Assembly (NCBI GenBank): GCA_015272215.1
Contig: JACYMD010000101.1
Span: forward strand, 32,090 to 96,089
Source: Rivularia sp. T60_A2020_040
Lineage (GTDB): Bacteria; Cyanobacteriota; Cyanobacteriia; Cyanobacteriales; Nostocaceae
Direction of reading: 5' to 3'
Length of the DNA: 64,000 bases
Shown: positions 15,692-24,532 of the stretch, piece by piece
Position numbering within the stretch: position 1 is the stretch's first letter
How the letters are laid out: each line of letters starts with the position of its first letter
Position numbers and translations under genes: made by a program
Notes under the pieces: generated by a model
The model's input: only the letters and a program-made list of their open reading frames with translations
The model's database searches: none
What the model was told of the DNA's origin: nothing

Positions 15692-16582
15692 GTGAGCAAA
15701 TCGATTTTTGAATTGGTTGATGAATTACCAACTAGTGGTTTAACCGTTTCAGTGCTAAATTCACTCGATGCTATTACCCCTGGGCATTGGAAAAATACAG
15801 TCGGTTTTGTCAATACGATTAAAGAAGTCACTGGCGAAACTGACGAAAGCCTCATACAAACCATTGGAGAACGGGCAATTTATCTTTATAATGACCGTTC
15901 TCAAGGATATCAAAAAGGTTTATGGCTGTACCAAACCGTTGACAGAACTGATAAAGCTTTGGGTGCAGCGGCTTTAGCTAATAAAGTAAGTGGAAAAATT
16001 CCTTTGTTTGGAGGTTTAATTAACAGATTTACTCCCAAAGCGGATAAAGCCCAAACTATTGATTTATCTTTGAAATTAATTGCTGAATTACTAGCTTTTT
16101 GCAGCATCAACGGTATTCCTGGAGATAGCATTGGCGATTTTGTCGCTTCCTTGGGTGAATACAGCGGTGAATCCTATATTCGTATGGTAGGATTAATCTG
16201 CCTTGATGGTTTGATTCCTCTTGGTCCAGATTTTATCCAACAAGCTCAATCTGCACTCAATGGAATGAATCCTAACGAATTAGAAGATAATTCCACATTC
16301 AAGCAGATGAACGATGCAATTCCTGGTAATAGTTCTGAAGGTAAACTTAACTTTATCGGTTCCAGTTTTGATTCTGTCAAAGGCTGGATGAGTGACACTG
16401 TATCTTCCAATAATTTAACTCCTCAAAAAGTCACAAGTAAGTTGAGTAGTTTTGTTGATTTTGCTGATGATAAGTTAGATTATCTCGCCGCTTTCCTCGA
16501 CCTCAGCACCAACTATTTTGAGCATACAGGCACACAAACCCTTGCTAAAAGGCTAATTGAACGGGCTGTAGCCGAAATTTAG
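15692..16582 (+). CDS. Conserved-looking protein of unknown function, GTG start
   Basis: The 296-residue protein starts at GTG 15692, with CAAGGAG eight bases before it. It is soluble and mostly helical, with no signal peptide, membrane segment or catalytic motif I recognise. Visible segments are KSIFELVDELPTSGLTVSVL at the start, a Gly-rich stretch (GKIPLFGGLINRFTPKADK) near 109-127, and an amphipathic C-terminus ending LIERAVAEI. It stands alone between repeat-filled gaps. No function is proposed. Confidence 0.65.
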   Translation: MSKSIFELVDELPTSGLTVSVLNSLDAITPGHWKNTVGFVNTIKEVTGETDESLIQTIGERAIYLYNDRSQGYQKGLWLYQTVDRTDKALGAAALANKVSGKIPLFGGLINRFTPKADKAQTIDLSLKLIAELLAFCSINGIPGDSIGDFVASLGEYSGESYIRMVGLICLDGLIPLGPDFIQQAQSALNGMNPNELEDNSTFKQMNDAIPGNSSEGKLNFIGSSFDSVKGWMSDTVSSNNLTPQKVTSKLSSFVDFADDKLDYLAAFLDLSTNYFEHTGTQTLAKRLIERAVAEI

Positions 16583-16807
16583 TTTCATCAATTTTCAGGT
16601 AATTGGTAATAGTTTTTATTACTGATTACCTACTATTAAAAATTTCTTCTCAACACAAATAAAATTTGGCAAAAATTCTTTGATAAAAGTAAATAAACAA
16701 GCATTCCGTAAGTTACTAAATGTTTAATTTCTACTTCTGAAATGTAGCCAAAAATCGATATGATAATTTGATTCAGCATTTCCTTGGAGGGAATTCAGTT
16801 CATCCAA

Positions 16808-17923
16808 ATGAATCAGCATCATATCGAAGTCACGGTTTCAGTAGATAATTTCAAAAGTAATATTAAGTATATTCGCGATCGCGTTCAGCCTGCTCAACTG
16901 TGTGTAGTCATGAAAGCTAATGCTTACGGACATGGTTTGCAGCAATTAGCAGCTACAGCAGTAGTAGCAGGTGCAGACTATATCGGTATTTGTACTAATC
17001 CGGAAGCAACAATTATTCGTGAGTTGGGTTTGGATGTAAAACTATTGCGTTTACGAATGGGTTTACCTGAAGAATTGCAAGAATCCATCGACTCACTGAA
17101 CATTGAAGAACAAATAGGAACCATTGAAGTCGCAAAATATCTTTCAGAAGCAGGAGTAAAGCGCGGTAAAAAGAATCCCGTACATATCAACATCGATACG
17201 GGAATGGGTAGAAGCGGTTTTTTTTCCAATCAAATAGAGGAGCTCAAAGAAGTTTGTGGATTACCGGGTATTGATATTGTCGGTGTGATGACTCACTTTG
17301 CTAGTTCCGATGGAAAAGATTTAGACTTTACTCACTATCAGATAGAGCAATTTGAGAAAGCACGTCAAGTCATAAGTAATTACGTAGACAAAAAGGTATT
17401 AAGTCACACTCACAATAGTGCAGCAACAGTACGTATAAGTAATGAAAGTAACCAGTTAGTAAGAGTCGGAGCAGCCTGTTACGGCGTGCGAACCTCCCAG
17501 GATTTTGAAAATCCTCCCGAACTCCAACCCGTAATGTCAGTAAAAACTAGGGTGGCACAAGTAAGAAAAGTACCCAAAGGAAAAACCATCGGTTATGGTA
17601 GTTTATTTACAACTCAACGGGATAGTTTAATTGCATCCTTACCAGTAGGTTTTGGTGAAGGTTATCCCCGTTCGTTATTTAATAAAGGTATTGTGCTAAT
17701 TAAAGGTCATCGTTGTCCCGTAGTTGGACGAGTATCGTTAAATATCATCACGGTAGATATTACTGATATTCCAGAACCAGTAGAATGGGGTGATGAAGTA
17801 GTATTAGTAGGAACTCAAGGTAAAGAAGAAATCACCTTTGAGGAACTAGCAGATAAATTTGCTAGTGTACATACCGAAATTAACTTGATGGCAGGTTTTA
17901 TGAATCGGGTTAGTTACGTGTAA
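16808..17923 (+). CDS. alr: Alanine racemase family PLP enzyme
   Basis: Alr makes D-alanine for peptidoglycan. The ATG at 16808 is preferred over an in-frame TTG at 16784, because homologues begin just before the IEV.VSVDNF strand and GGAGGG lies upstream at 16787-16791, although the spacing is long. From this start the product has 371 residues, with PLP lysine K36 in VVMKANAYGHG and catalytic Tyr263 in KTIGYG. The IDTGMGRSGF, VMTHFASSD and LPVGFGEGYPR motifs are present. Odd: VVGRVSLNIITVDIT differs from the usual VGRVSMDQ, so this may be a divergent or broader amino-acid racemase. Confidence 0.85.
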   Translation: MNQHHIEVTVSVDNFKSNIKYIRDRVQPAQLCVVMKANAYGHGLQQLAATAVVAGADYIGICTNPEATIIRELGLDVKLLRLRMGLPEELQESIDSLNIEEQIGTIEVAKYLSEAGVKRGKKNPVHINIDTGMGRSGFFSNQIEELKEVCGLPGIDIVGVMTHFASSDGKDLDFTHYQIEQFEKARQVISNYVDKKVLSHTHNSAATVRISNESNQLVRVGAACYGVRTSQDFENPPELQPVMSVKTRVAQVRKVPKGKTIGYGSLFTTQRDSLIASLPVGFGEGYPRSLFNKGIVLIKGHRCPVVGRVSLNIITVDITDIPEPVEWGDEVVLVGTQGKEEITFEELADKFASVHTEINLMAGFMNRVSYV

Positions 17924-18038
17924 AAGTGAGGAGTGAGGAGTTAGTTGACAGTTGACAGTTAATTTCCCCTTGTCTCCTATCTCCCATCCTTTACCTTCAT
18001 AAATCTTTCTTTTTAGAAGTTTCGGCAGCTTTTATTAC

Positions 18039-18329
18039 TTATTTACGGCTTTTCCAGTATCCAGGTTTTCGGCTACAGTGCATAACTGCTAAAATAAGAA
18101 TGTAATCTTGCTCAATTGTGTAAAGAATTCCATAAGGAAATTTGCGTGTCATACACCGTCGAACATCTTCGTCGATCGCAATGTACCGAGTAGGTGATTC
18201 TTTAATCCGGTAGACTGCATCCTCAATAGCATCAATGAATCCCTGGGCTATATCAACCCGTTGTTCTGTATAATGTTGAACAGCTTGAGCATATTCTGTG
18301 AGAGCTTCAGGGTGAAAGACGTACTTCAT
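18039..18329 (-). CDS. ParE/RelE-family toxin
   Basis: The 96-residue protein matches the ParE/RelE toxin superfamily: FHPEALTEYAQAVQHYTEQR at the start, FIDAIEDAVYRIKESP in the middle, and the beta-strand core RRCMTRKFPYGILYTIEQDYILILAVMHCSRKPGYW. ParE members poison gyrase and RelE members cut mRNA; the two cannot be separated here. Its start codon overlaps the end of the antitoxin gene at base 18329, the usual arrangement of antitoxin first. Confidence 0.88.
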   Translation of the reverse strand: MKYVFHPEALTEYAQAVQHYTEQRVDIAQGFIDAIEDAVYRIKESPTRYIAIDEDVRRCMTRKFPYGILYTIEQDYILILAVMHCSRKPGYWKSRK

Positions 18330-18556
18330 TATTCGAGCAACCGTCTCACTTGCATTAAAGCTTCTTCTCCTGGAATAGGTTGAATAGAACCATTACGAAC
18401 CTCATCTCGTCTTTTTTTCGCTTCGGTAGTCCAAGCTGTTTGAACGGTTACATCTGTATCAAATTCTAGACTTTCGACCAATTTTTCTGCTAGAAGCGCT
18501 CTAGACATACTAGGGAGAGCTAGAAGTTCTTCTGTTAGTTGCTCAATTGATCTCAT
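18329..18556 (-). CDS. Addiction-module antitoxin
   Basis: The 75-residue protein fits the putative addiction module component family: a helical N-terminus (IEQLTEELLALPSMSRALLAEKLVESL), then an acidic/basic linker (WTTEAKKRRDEVRNG) and IPGEEALMQVRRLL, the part that wraps the toxin. It precedes and overlaps the toxin gene. The pair would be autoregulated by the complex binding its own promoter, but no operator was identified. Confidence 0.85.
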   Translation of the reverse strand: MRSIEQLTEELLALPSMSRALLAEKLVESLEFDTDVTVQTAWTTEAKKRRDEVRNGSIQPIPGEEALMQVRRLLE

Positions 18557-18687
18557 AAAACCTCACAAAGTAATAAATAAATTAACAAAAATTCATAAAC
18601 ATTACCTATATTTTAGCAAAATAGGCAATTTAAATTTTCTCTCCCCGTTGACAGTTAATTTCCCCTTGTCTCCTTGTCTCCCATCCT

Positions 18688-19449
18688 TTAATTTGGTAAC
18701 TTCAAATTGGCGACAATTGCATTTAAATAAGGTTCAAACACCGACAAATTCTCCAAATTTTCAAACTTACCAGTTGTTAAATCGGGAGCAAAGGCAGTAT
18801 TAATTAAATAAAGCGCTTTACCATCAAAAGCCAGATAACCTGTATGCTGCTCGTATACTCCACCGTTTTGTTTAAGTCCAGCAAAACCGTAGCGTACTCC
18901 TTCAAGTCTACCAACCTGTGCTTTTTGTAGTGGATAAGGAGAAAACAATATACCATCCGCAGTTTTGGCAGTTTTTAACTTATCGGTGTAAGCATATTTA
19001 CGGCTTTTAGCTAACTCTGTGTAATGATTTGTAACCCATAAATTAAGTGCTGTAGCTACCTGTATTGTATATTTAGGATTTTGATAATTAATATTGGAAT
19101 TAGGTGGAATACCAGCATCAAGTAACATCTTTTGAAAATCAGTTTGGGTTTCCAAGGGTACAATTTTGATTTCTACCGTACCCAAAGGTTTCCCATTTCC
19201 AGAGACACATAGTAAAGAACTATTATTTTGTTTGCAAGGATTAATTTTCCAACCAGGTGGAAGAGCAGCCTCTTCGATGACATTTTCCCAAATATTAGTT
19301 GCAGGGGATTTTGTACTCAGTAAAGTTGGAGATGGTGTTTTGAGCGAACTTGCTTCTGAGTATTTATCCGCAGAAAAATAAGAAATACCAGTTGCAACAC
19401 CGACAGGAATTAGTATAAAACCCAGCAATACATGATAGACTCGTATCAT
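18688..19449 (-). CDS. Membrane-anchored or secreted protein of unknown function
   Basis: The 253-residue protein has one N-terminal hydrophobic segment (VYHVLLGFILIPVGVATGISYF, about residues 4-25), then a Ser/Thr/Pro linker and an extracytoplasmic domain. The domain includes ALPPGWKINPCKQNNSSLLC with two cysteines that could form a disulfide. No catalytic motif is recognised. It lies between the toxin-antitoxin pair and the NACHT gene on the same strand. The 3' end abuts a CCCCTTGTCTCC repeat tract. Confidence 0.65.
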   Translation of the reverse strand: MIRVYHVLLGFILIPVGVATGISYFSADKYSEASSLKTPSPTLLSTKSPATNIWENVIEEAALPPGWKINPCKQNNSSLLCVSGNGKPLGTVEIKIVPLETQTDFQKMLLDAGIPPNSNINYQNPKYTIQVATALNLWVTNHYTELAKSRKYAYTDKLKTAKTADGILFSPYPLQKAQVGRLEGVRYGFAGLKQNGGVYEQHTGYLAFDGKALYLINTAFAPDLTTGKFENLENLSVFEPYLNAIVANLKLPN

Positions 19450-19514
19450 TTTACTTAAAAATCAAAATATAACGTAAAAAATAGGTTAAAGGTTAAAGGC
19501 AAGAGGCAACTAAC

Positions 19515-22427
19515 TTAAAAATCCGTAGTTCCTAAAACGGTTTCATCTTCAATATCATCTAATTCTAAAGGTGAACTGGGTTCTCCTTCTACGCTTTCAA
19601 TTTGCCCTATGGAGGGAATTTGATTAAATGCAATTTCGGTTTGTTCTCCTGTATCTGTATCATATGGTTGTGATTGATAGGATAGCAAACGTTGAAGTTC
19701 CTCAAATTTATCTAAAGAAAATACGGCACCATTTGCGAGAGCAGTTTCTTTGTGAGCCTCTGCAATCATAGCTTGAAATAAACAAGCGTTGGAAAGATTC
19801 ACCAAATCGAGATTTACTCCTAATAGGTTAGCACCTGTGAGATTAGCACCAGTAAGTTTAGCATTTGTGAGATTTGCGTTTGCTAAATTTGCACCTGTTA
19901 AATCCGCACCAGTTAGGTTTGCATCGGCAAGATTTGCACCTATTAAACAGGCATTTTTTAACTGAACATTTGATAGATTTGTATTACTAAAATTCACTTG
20001 GGCTAATATTGCTTGTGTTAAATCGGCTTTTGATAAATTGAGGAATGTCAAAGATTTTTCACCAATTCGCACTCTTGTAATATCTTGGTGAAAAACTGCC
20101 GTTTTCGCAATCAGTTTCATCAATGCTTGGGGTTGAAATTCTGTTAATAAAGTTGGATTGCCGCAGGGTGAAAAAGTTTGTTTTGTTTCTCGGTAACAAG
20201 CACTCAGCAATAAAAATACGTTTATTCCTACTGCTGCATTTATCTGCTCTACATTTACGGGGTTTTGTAGTTGTTTAAAATATGACCAAGCTTGATGTGC
20301 TATTCCTTGATCTAACCAACGTCCGCGACAGTAAGTGTACCAAAATGATTGTAAACGATTGCATAATAATTCAAAACATAATTTATGCTTTTGTTCTCTT
20401 CGTAATCCCTCAATCACAAGTTCTTCGATTTCTGCGGTAAGAATACCGTAACCAAGTAAATTATAAAGATGTTCAGCAATACTTTGGGGAGTATCTATAG
20501 TAAAATTTATTTCTCCATAATCATTGCAATCGCGTTTTATCAAAACTTTTAATTGACTAATTATTGCTTTAGCACAAAGGTATTCTCCTAACTGAGAGTG
20601 AGAAAATTGGATATTGGATAATGGTTTAAAATAAAATGCTGATAATTTCCTAAAATCACTTTTATAATTAATCTTTTTCTTCCCAGATAATAAAATTTTC
20701 AGCGCTACAGATTGTATTTCATCAGATAATTTTTGGGGATGAATAGAATAACCCAATAAGCATTGATTAATACCCTCGTAAATCTTCCATAATACTGTAG
20801 CGCTATTTGTAATTTGAGGATTGGTTGCTAGTTGTAATATTTCATCGTCAAGTAGTTTATTGCTGTGTAAAACGGCAAGTAAATATAACGTTAAAGGATG
20901 ACGGACAAATTCTGCAAGTAAAAAGTGAGAGTTTTGAGAAAACGCTTTATTTGTTTTTAATAATGTAAATAAGTTTTGAGCAACAGTCATCGATTGCACT
21001 TTTGATAAATTGGCAAACCACTGCTTCCATTCATCTTGTCCCCAAGGTTGAATTTTAATTCGCTGTAATTTTGATGCTGCTTTAGTACCGATATCATGTA
21101 ACATCCAACTTTGACTGGTTAAAATAATTTTGTGTCTTTTTTCCCGTTGAAACTTAAATAATTGCTGGATAAAAATGGCGTTTACAGAACTATTCTTAAA
21201 CAATTCATTTAAACCATCAAGTATGAATAAATATTTATGATGAGCAACTTGGAGCCAATCAGATAAATTGATTGTGTAGTTATTTATTAAAGCAGATTCA
21301 ATAGTTTCTAAAAAAGTTTCTCCAACTTCAATATCACTGAGATTAATTAAAATCGGTATCCAATCTGGGTAAAACTTTCGCGCTACCCTTGCGGCAAATA
21401 TTTGACAGAAACTGGTTTTTCCATAACCACTATCTGATTCAATTACAGTAATTGTTTCTAAATCTTCTAACTGAGAAACCACCCACTTCATTAAATCCAC
21501 TGGCTGATAATTTCCCTGTAGAGGAATACCTTTGGGTGGAACATATACATCTTTAAGAGCGAATGATTCTATTAACAGTGGTTCACCGAGTTTTTTAATT
21601 AAGCTGGCGCGATATTTTTGTTTATTAAAATCAATTTTATCTTCCGAACTCCAATGAATTTCCGTAGTTCTTAATTCCAGAGAATTGCCGATTTTAAAAA
21701 ACTTTTGTAATTGAACTAAAGTTACCGGATTTTCGCTGACAACTACAATTAAATGTCCCAAAAGTTTATGTTCTAAACGTCCAATAATCAATTCCGCTTC
21801 TAATTTTGGAACGGTATTGGCAACTAACCAAGCTACAGCAATATAATTAATCTGTTGTACAAAAGAAGAATGAGTAACTTTATGTAACGCTTCTTCCGCT
21901 TGTACATCGTTGAGTTTCTCACCACGGAAAATTTTGATAAAAGCTTGCAAATGCTCATCCCGCAAAGCTTTTACCGAACCATTACCAAATAACTTCTCCC
22001 CTTGTCCCCTTGTCTCCCCATCCCCTTGTCTCCTTATCTCCCTATCCTTCGGTAATAAAGTCCTTTCCAACCAAATCCGGGAGAGACTTTCTTCCTCAAT
22101 TAAAACTTCTTCCAAAGCTTGTAAATAAGCAACTTGAAAAGCCAACCAAGTAGCTTCATTACGTTTAAAGGGCTTATTTTGTCCCAATACAGTGAGAATA
22201 CTCTGTGTTAACCGAGCAAATACACCAATTTCATTCCAAACAACCCCTAAAGGAAGTTCTAGAACTTCTGCTAAAGTACATATATCAAACGGTAAGGGGC
22301 TTCTAACTTCCATATCCCGAATCATTCGCAACGCTACACCCGTTATTTGTGGTTGCGAAAACTCTTTTATTTGACTTATTTTTTCGATATAGTTTTCTAC
22401 TAACCAATGCCGAATGCTTAAATTCAT
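19515..22427 (-). CDS. NACHT-domain STAND ATPase with C-terminal pentapeptide repeats
   Basis: The 970-residue protein has an uncharacterised N-terminal region of about 300 residues. The NACHT NTPase domain follows, with Walker A ESDSGYGKTSF near 328-338 and Walker B YLFILDGLNEL near 397-408. A helical region comes next, then A(N/D)L-type pentapeptide repeats at about 792-882 (LIGANLADANLTGADLTGAN). STAND proteins are ATP-dependent switches that oligomerise on sensing a signal, and many bacterial NACHT proteins defend against phage. No effector domain is recognised. Odd: residues about 124-147 (DREIRRQGDGETRGQGEKLF) are encoded by the same intergenic repeat seen in mutM. Confidence 0.85.
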   Translation of the reverse strand: MNLSIRHWLVENYIEKISQIKEFSQPQITGVALRMIRDMEVRSPLPFDICTLAEVLELPLGVVWNEIGVFARLTQSILTVLGQNKPFKRNEATWLAFQVAYLQALEEVLIEEESLSRIWLERTLLPKDREIRRQGDGETRGQGEKLFGNGSVKALRDEHLQAFIKIFRGEKLNDVQAEEALHKVTHSSFVQQINYIAVAWLVANTVPKLEAELIIGRLEHKLLGHLIVVVSENPVTLVQLQKFFKIGNSLELRTTEIHWSSEDKIDFNKQKYRASLIKKLGEPLLIESFALKDVYVPPKGIPLQGNYQPVDLMKWVVSQLEDLETITVIESDSGYGKTSFCQIFAARVARKFYPDWIPILINLSDIEVGETFLETIESALINNYTINLSDWLQVAHHKYLFILDGLNELFKNSSVNAIFIQQLFKFQREKRHKIILTSQSWMLHDIGTKAASKLQRIKIQPWGQDEWKQWFANLSKVQSMTVAQNLFTLLKTNKAFSQNSHFLLAEFVRHPLTLYLLAVLHSNKLLDDEILQLATNPQITNSATVLWKIYEGINQCLLGYSIHPQKLSDEIQSVALKILLSGKKKINYKSDFRKLSAFYFKPLSNIQFSHSQLGEYLCAKAIISQLKVLIKRDCNDYGEINFTIDTPQSIAEHLYNLLGYGILTAEIEELVIEGLRREQKHKLCFELLCNRLQSFWYTYCRGRWLDQGIAHQAWSYFKQLQNPVNVEQINAAVGINVFLLLSACYRETKQTFSPCGNPTLLTEFQPQALMKLIAKTAVFHQDITRVRIGEKSLTFLNLSKADLTQAILAQVNFSNTNLSNVQLKNACLIGANLADANLTGADLTGANLANANLTNAKLTGANLTGANLLGVNLDLVNLSNACLFQAMIAEAHKETALANGAVFSLDKFEELQRLLSYQSQPYDTDTGEQTEIAFNQIPSIGQIESVEGEPSSPLELDDIEDETVLGTTDF
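21988..22055. repeat. Intragenic CCCCTTGTCTCC repeat in the NACHT gene
   Basis: The plus strand reads CTCCCCTTGTCCCCTTGTCT, then CCCCATCCCCTTGTCTCC and TTATCTCCCTATCC. Intergenic DNA 450 bases away (about 22500-22540) has the same units. The reading frame stays open through the tract. Confidence 0.8.
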
Positions 22428-22555
22428 TTAAATACTCAGTCGATGTAAAAGTTAGGAGTTGACAGTTGACAGTTGACAGTTGACAGTTATTGTTTATTTC
22501 TCCCCATCCCCTTGTCTCCCTATCTTCCCATCCCCTTGTTATTTGTACAAAAACT

Positions 22556-24325
22556 ATGAGCCATCGCCCTATAAAATTATTGTTAATTGATTCTGATCCG
22601 ATTTTTAGATTGGGATTACGTCAAACTCTCGAAGAATTCCCGGAATTGCAAGTTGTAGCAGAAGCCGAAACCTACACCAGTGCATTGCAAATTTTAGCAG
22701 AATTGGCACAAATTGACCCCAATCAAGTAAATTTGGTAATTTTAGAACCAGATAACAATCGTTCTGCAAATCGTCAAGAAATGGGTTTACAACTAATTAG
22801 ACAGTTGAAAAATCAATACCCAAATTTACCCATTTTACTTTTGTGTCACATTCTCCAACCCGGAATGCTCATAGCTTTAAAAGCTGCGGGAGTAAACGGT
22901 TATTGTCCCAAGGGTACACCCGTTTCGGAATTAATTGTTGCCATGGAACAAGTTTTACAAGGAAATTCTTATTGGGTTAATCAAACCCAAGAATTTGGAG
23001 AATGGGAAAGTGGAAAAATTCAGCGGAACAAAGATAAATATCAAAACTCCCTAATTAATAAATTACGCAATAATTTGCACGGTTCGGGAACTAATTATAT
23101 CAAAAGTAGCTTGAAAGAAGTTACCACAGAACTGCAAATTCCCGGATTAACATTACTAAATAAAGCTATTTTAGCAGGAAGACGAAGAGAACTAATTGCA
23201 GCACAATGGTTACTCAATAATTTATTCGATTCATTACAACCGCAACAGCAACCCGGACAAAATTCCTTTATTGGTGCGACTGAATTACCATTACCCAAAC
23301 CAGATAGCTCTATTGTCGTGCGAAACTCTACAAGCAATCCTTTTGCTCCCCCTTTACTCAGCCCCAGAGCTTTACAAGCAACATTGTTTGCATCTTGTAT
23401 TAATAAACTTCAATTCAATTTACAAAATGTCACGGATATTCCTTTAGAAATAGATATTTTACGAGAAGATAAAAAGCGAGAATTACTTTATTTACTCCTC
23501 CAAAAATTTGCTGATTCTCTTGATGAATTACGTAATTCGGAAGTAGAAACTCATCGATTAAATGAAATAAAATACATTTTATTGTCAGATATATGGCAAG
23601 CAGCTATCAAAGATTTTTTTGGCAAATTTACCATAATAAAAACAGCAGGAATAGAATTAGAAATTGTTAATATCTTGTTGGAAGATGCGGTAATAGTACA
23701 AACAGGAATTATTAATAAAATCCCTTTAATAAGTGAATTATTATCCTATCTAATATTTCAAACAGAATTATATATCGATAATACATCTTATTTACCCGGT
23801 AGCGAAGAAGCCAACGAACACGCTACCATGATATTAGAAAATATGCTGATTCATCTCGCTAACGCTGTAATGCAGCCATTATTAAATAGATTAGCCGATA
23901 CAGAAATTATCAAAAAAGATTACTACAACCGTCAATTAATTTCTACCAGAGAAATCGAACGCTTCAGAAATGATTTATCCTGGAAATATCGCTGGCAAAA
24001 TTATGTTGGAGAAGCCCAAAAAATATTCGAGAGTCGTTACGAATTATTCGTGTTTGCACCTCGTGGAATTGCCAAACTCTTTGTATATGCACCCCGTAAC
24101 AACGAATTAACAGAACTCGGAGGAATCCCTTTAGTAGTAACATTATTATTAGAATTTCGAGATGCAGCCACACCTCGTTTACAATCCCTATTATCCTTTT
24201 TAGGTAACGGTGTCGTTTTCTTTCTCACCCGAATAGTCGGTAGAGGAGTCGGTTTAATTGTTCGTGGTGTTCTTCAAGGTATTGGTAGTGCTACTTTACC
24301 TGATAAGAAGAATAATCGCGAGTGA
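22556..24325 (+). CDS. DUF3685 protein with N-terminal pseudo-receiver domain
   Basis: The start chosen is ATG 22556, because the upstream in-frame extension is translated repeat sequence (FISPHPLVSLSSHPL). From there the protein has 589 residues. Residues 1 to about 125 are receiver-like, with the acidic pocket IDSDP (Asp12, Asp14) and the conserved lysine in YCPKGTP. The phospho-acceptor position reads NLVILEPDNN, with Glu in place of Asp, so phosphorylation is unlikely. The rest matches the cyanobacterial DUF3685 family, ending in a hydrophobic section (VVFFLTRIVGRGVGLIVRGVL) that may be membrane-associated. The role is unknown. It diverges from the NACHT gene. Confidence 0.8.
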   Translation: MSHRPIKLLLIDSDPIFRLGLRQTLEEFPELQVVAEAETYTSALQILAELAQIDPNQVNLVILEPDNNRSANRQEMGLQLIRQLKNQYPNLPILLLCHILQPGMLIALKAAGVNGYCPKGTPVSELIVAMEQVLQGNSYWVNQTQEFGEWESGKIQRNKDKYQNSLINKLRNNLHGSGTNYIKSSLKEVTTELQIPGLTLLNKAILAGRRRELIAAQWLLNNLFDSLQPQQQPGQNSFIGATELPLPKPDSSIVVRNSTSNPFAPPLLSPRALQATLFASCINKLQFNLQNVTDIPLEIDILREDKKRELLYLLLQKFADSLDELRNSEVETHRLNEIKYILLSDIWQAAIKDFFGKFTIIKTAGIELEIVNILLEDAVIVQTGIINKIPLISELLSYLIFQTELYIDNTSYLPGSEEANEHATMILENMLIHLANAVMQPLLNRLADTEIIKKDYYNRQLISTREIERFRNDLSWKYRWQNYVGEAQKIFESRYELFVFAPRGIAKLFVYAPRNNELTELGGIPLVVTLLLEFRDAATPRLQSLLSFLGNGVVFFLTRIVGRGVGLIVRGVLQGIGSATLPDKKNNRE

Positions 24326-24375
24326 AGGGATAGTGGTTAGTGGATGGTGGTTAAAATCAGTTCGACGACAATCAT

Positions 24376-24439
24376 AGAAGTCGGGTTTTTACCAGCTTCT
24401 ATCGGTAACATCAGAAATGGTGATAAAAACCCGACTTCT
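24376..24439. terminator. Bidirectional terminator-like inverted repeat (AAGTCGGGTTTTT family, copy 2)
   Basis: AGAAGTCGGGTTTTTA (24376-24391) pairs perfectly over 16 bases with TAAAAACCCGACTTCT (24424-24439). It lies between two convergent genes, DUF3685 and the flavin oxidoreductase. The T-run of each strand is on the loop side, so termination is plausible rather than proven. Confidence 0.6.
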
Positions 24440-24532
24440 TACTCAGTGGTTAGTGGTTAGTAGAAAATAACAACCATCAACTATCAACTAACCACTATCA
24501 AACAACAACTATCAACTGTCAACTGTCAACTA

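Noticed and set aside
16784..16807. TTG start eight codons upstream for alanine racemase
   Set aside because: The GGAGGG ribosome site would overlap the start itself. ATG 16808 fits the family N-terminus better.
22490..22555. N-terminal extension of the DUF3685 protein
   Set aside because: The 22 extra residues are translated CCCCTTGTCTCC repeat. The receiver domain starts at MSHRPIKLLLIDSD.
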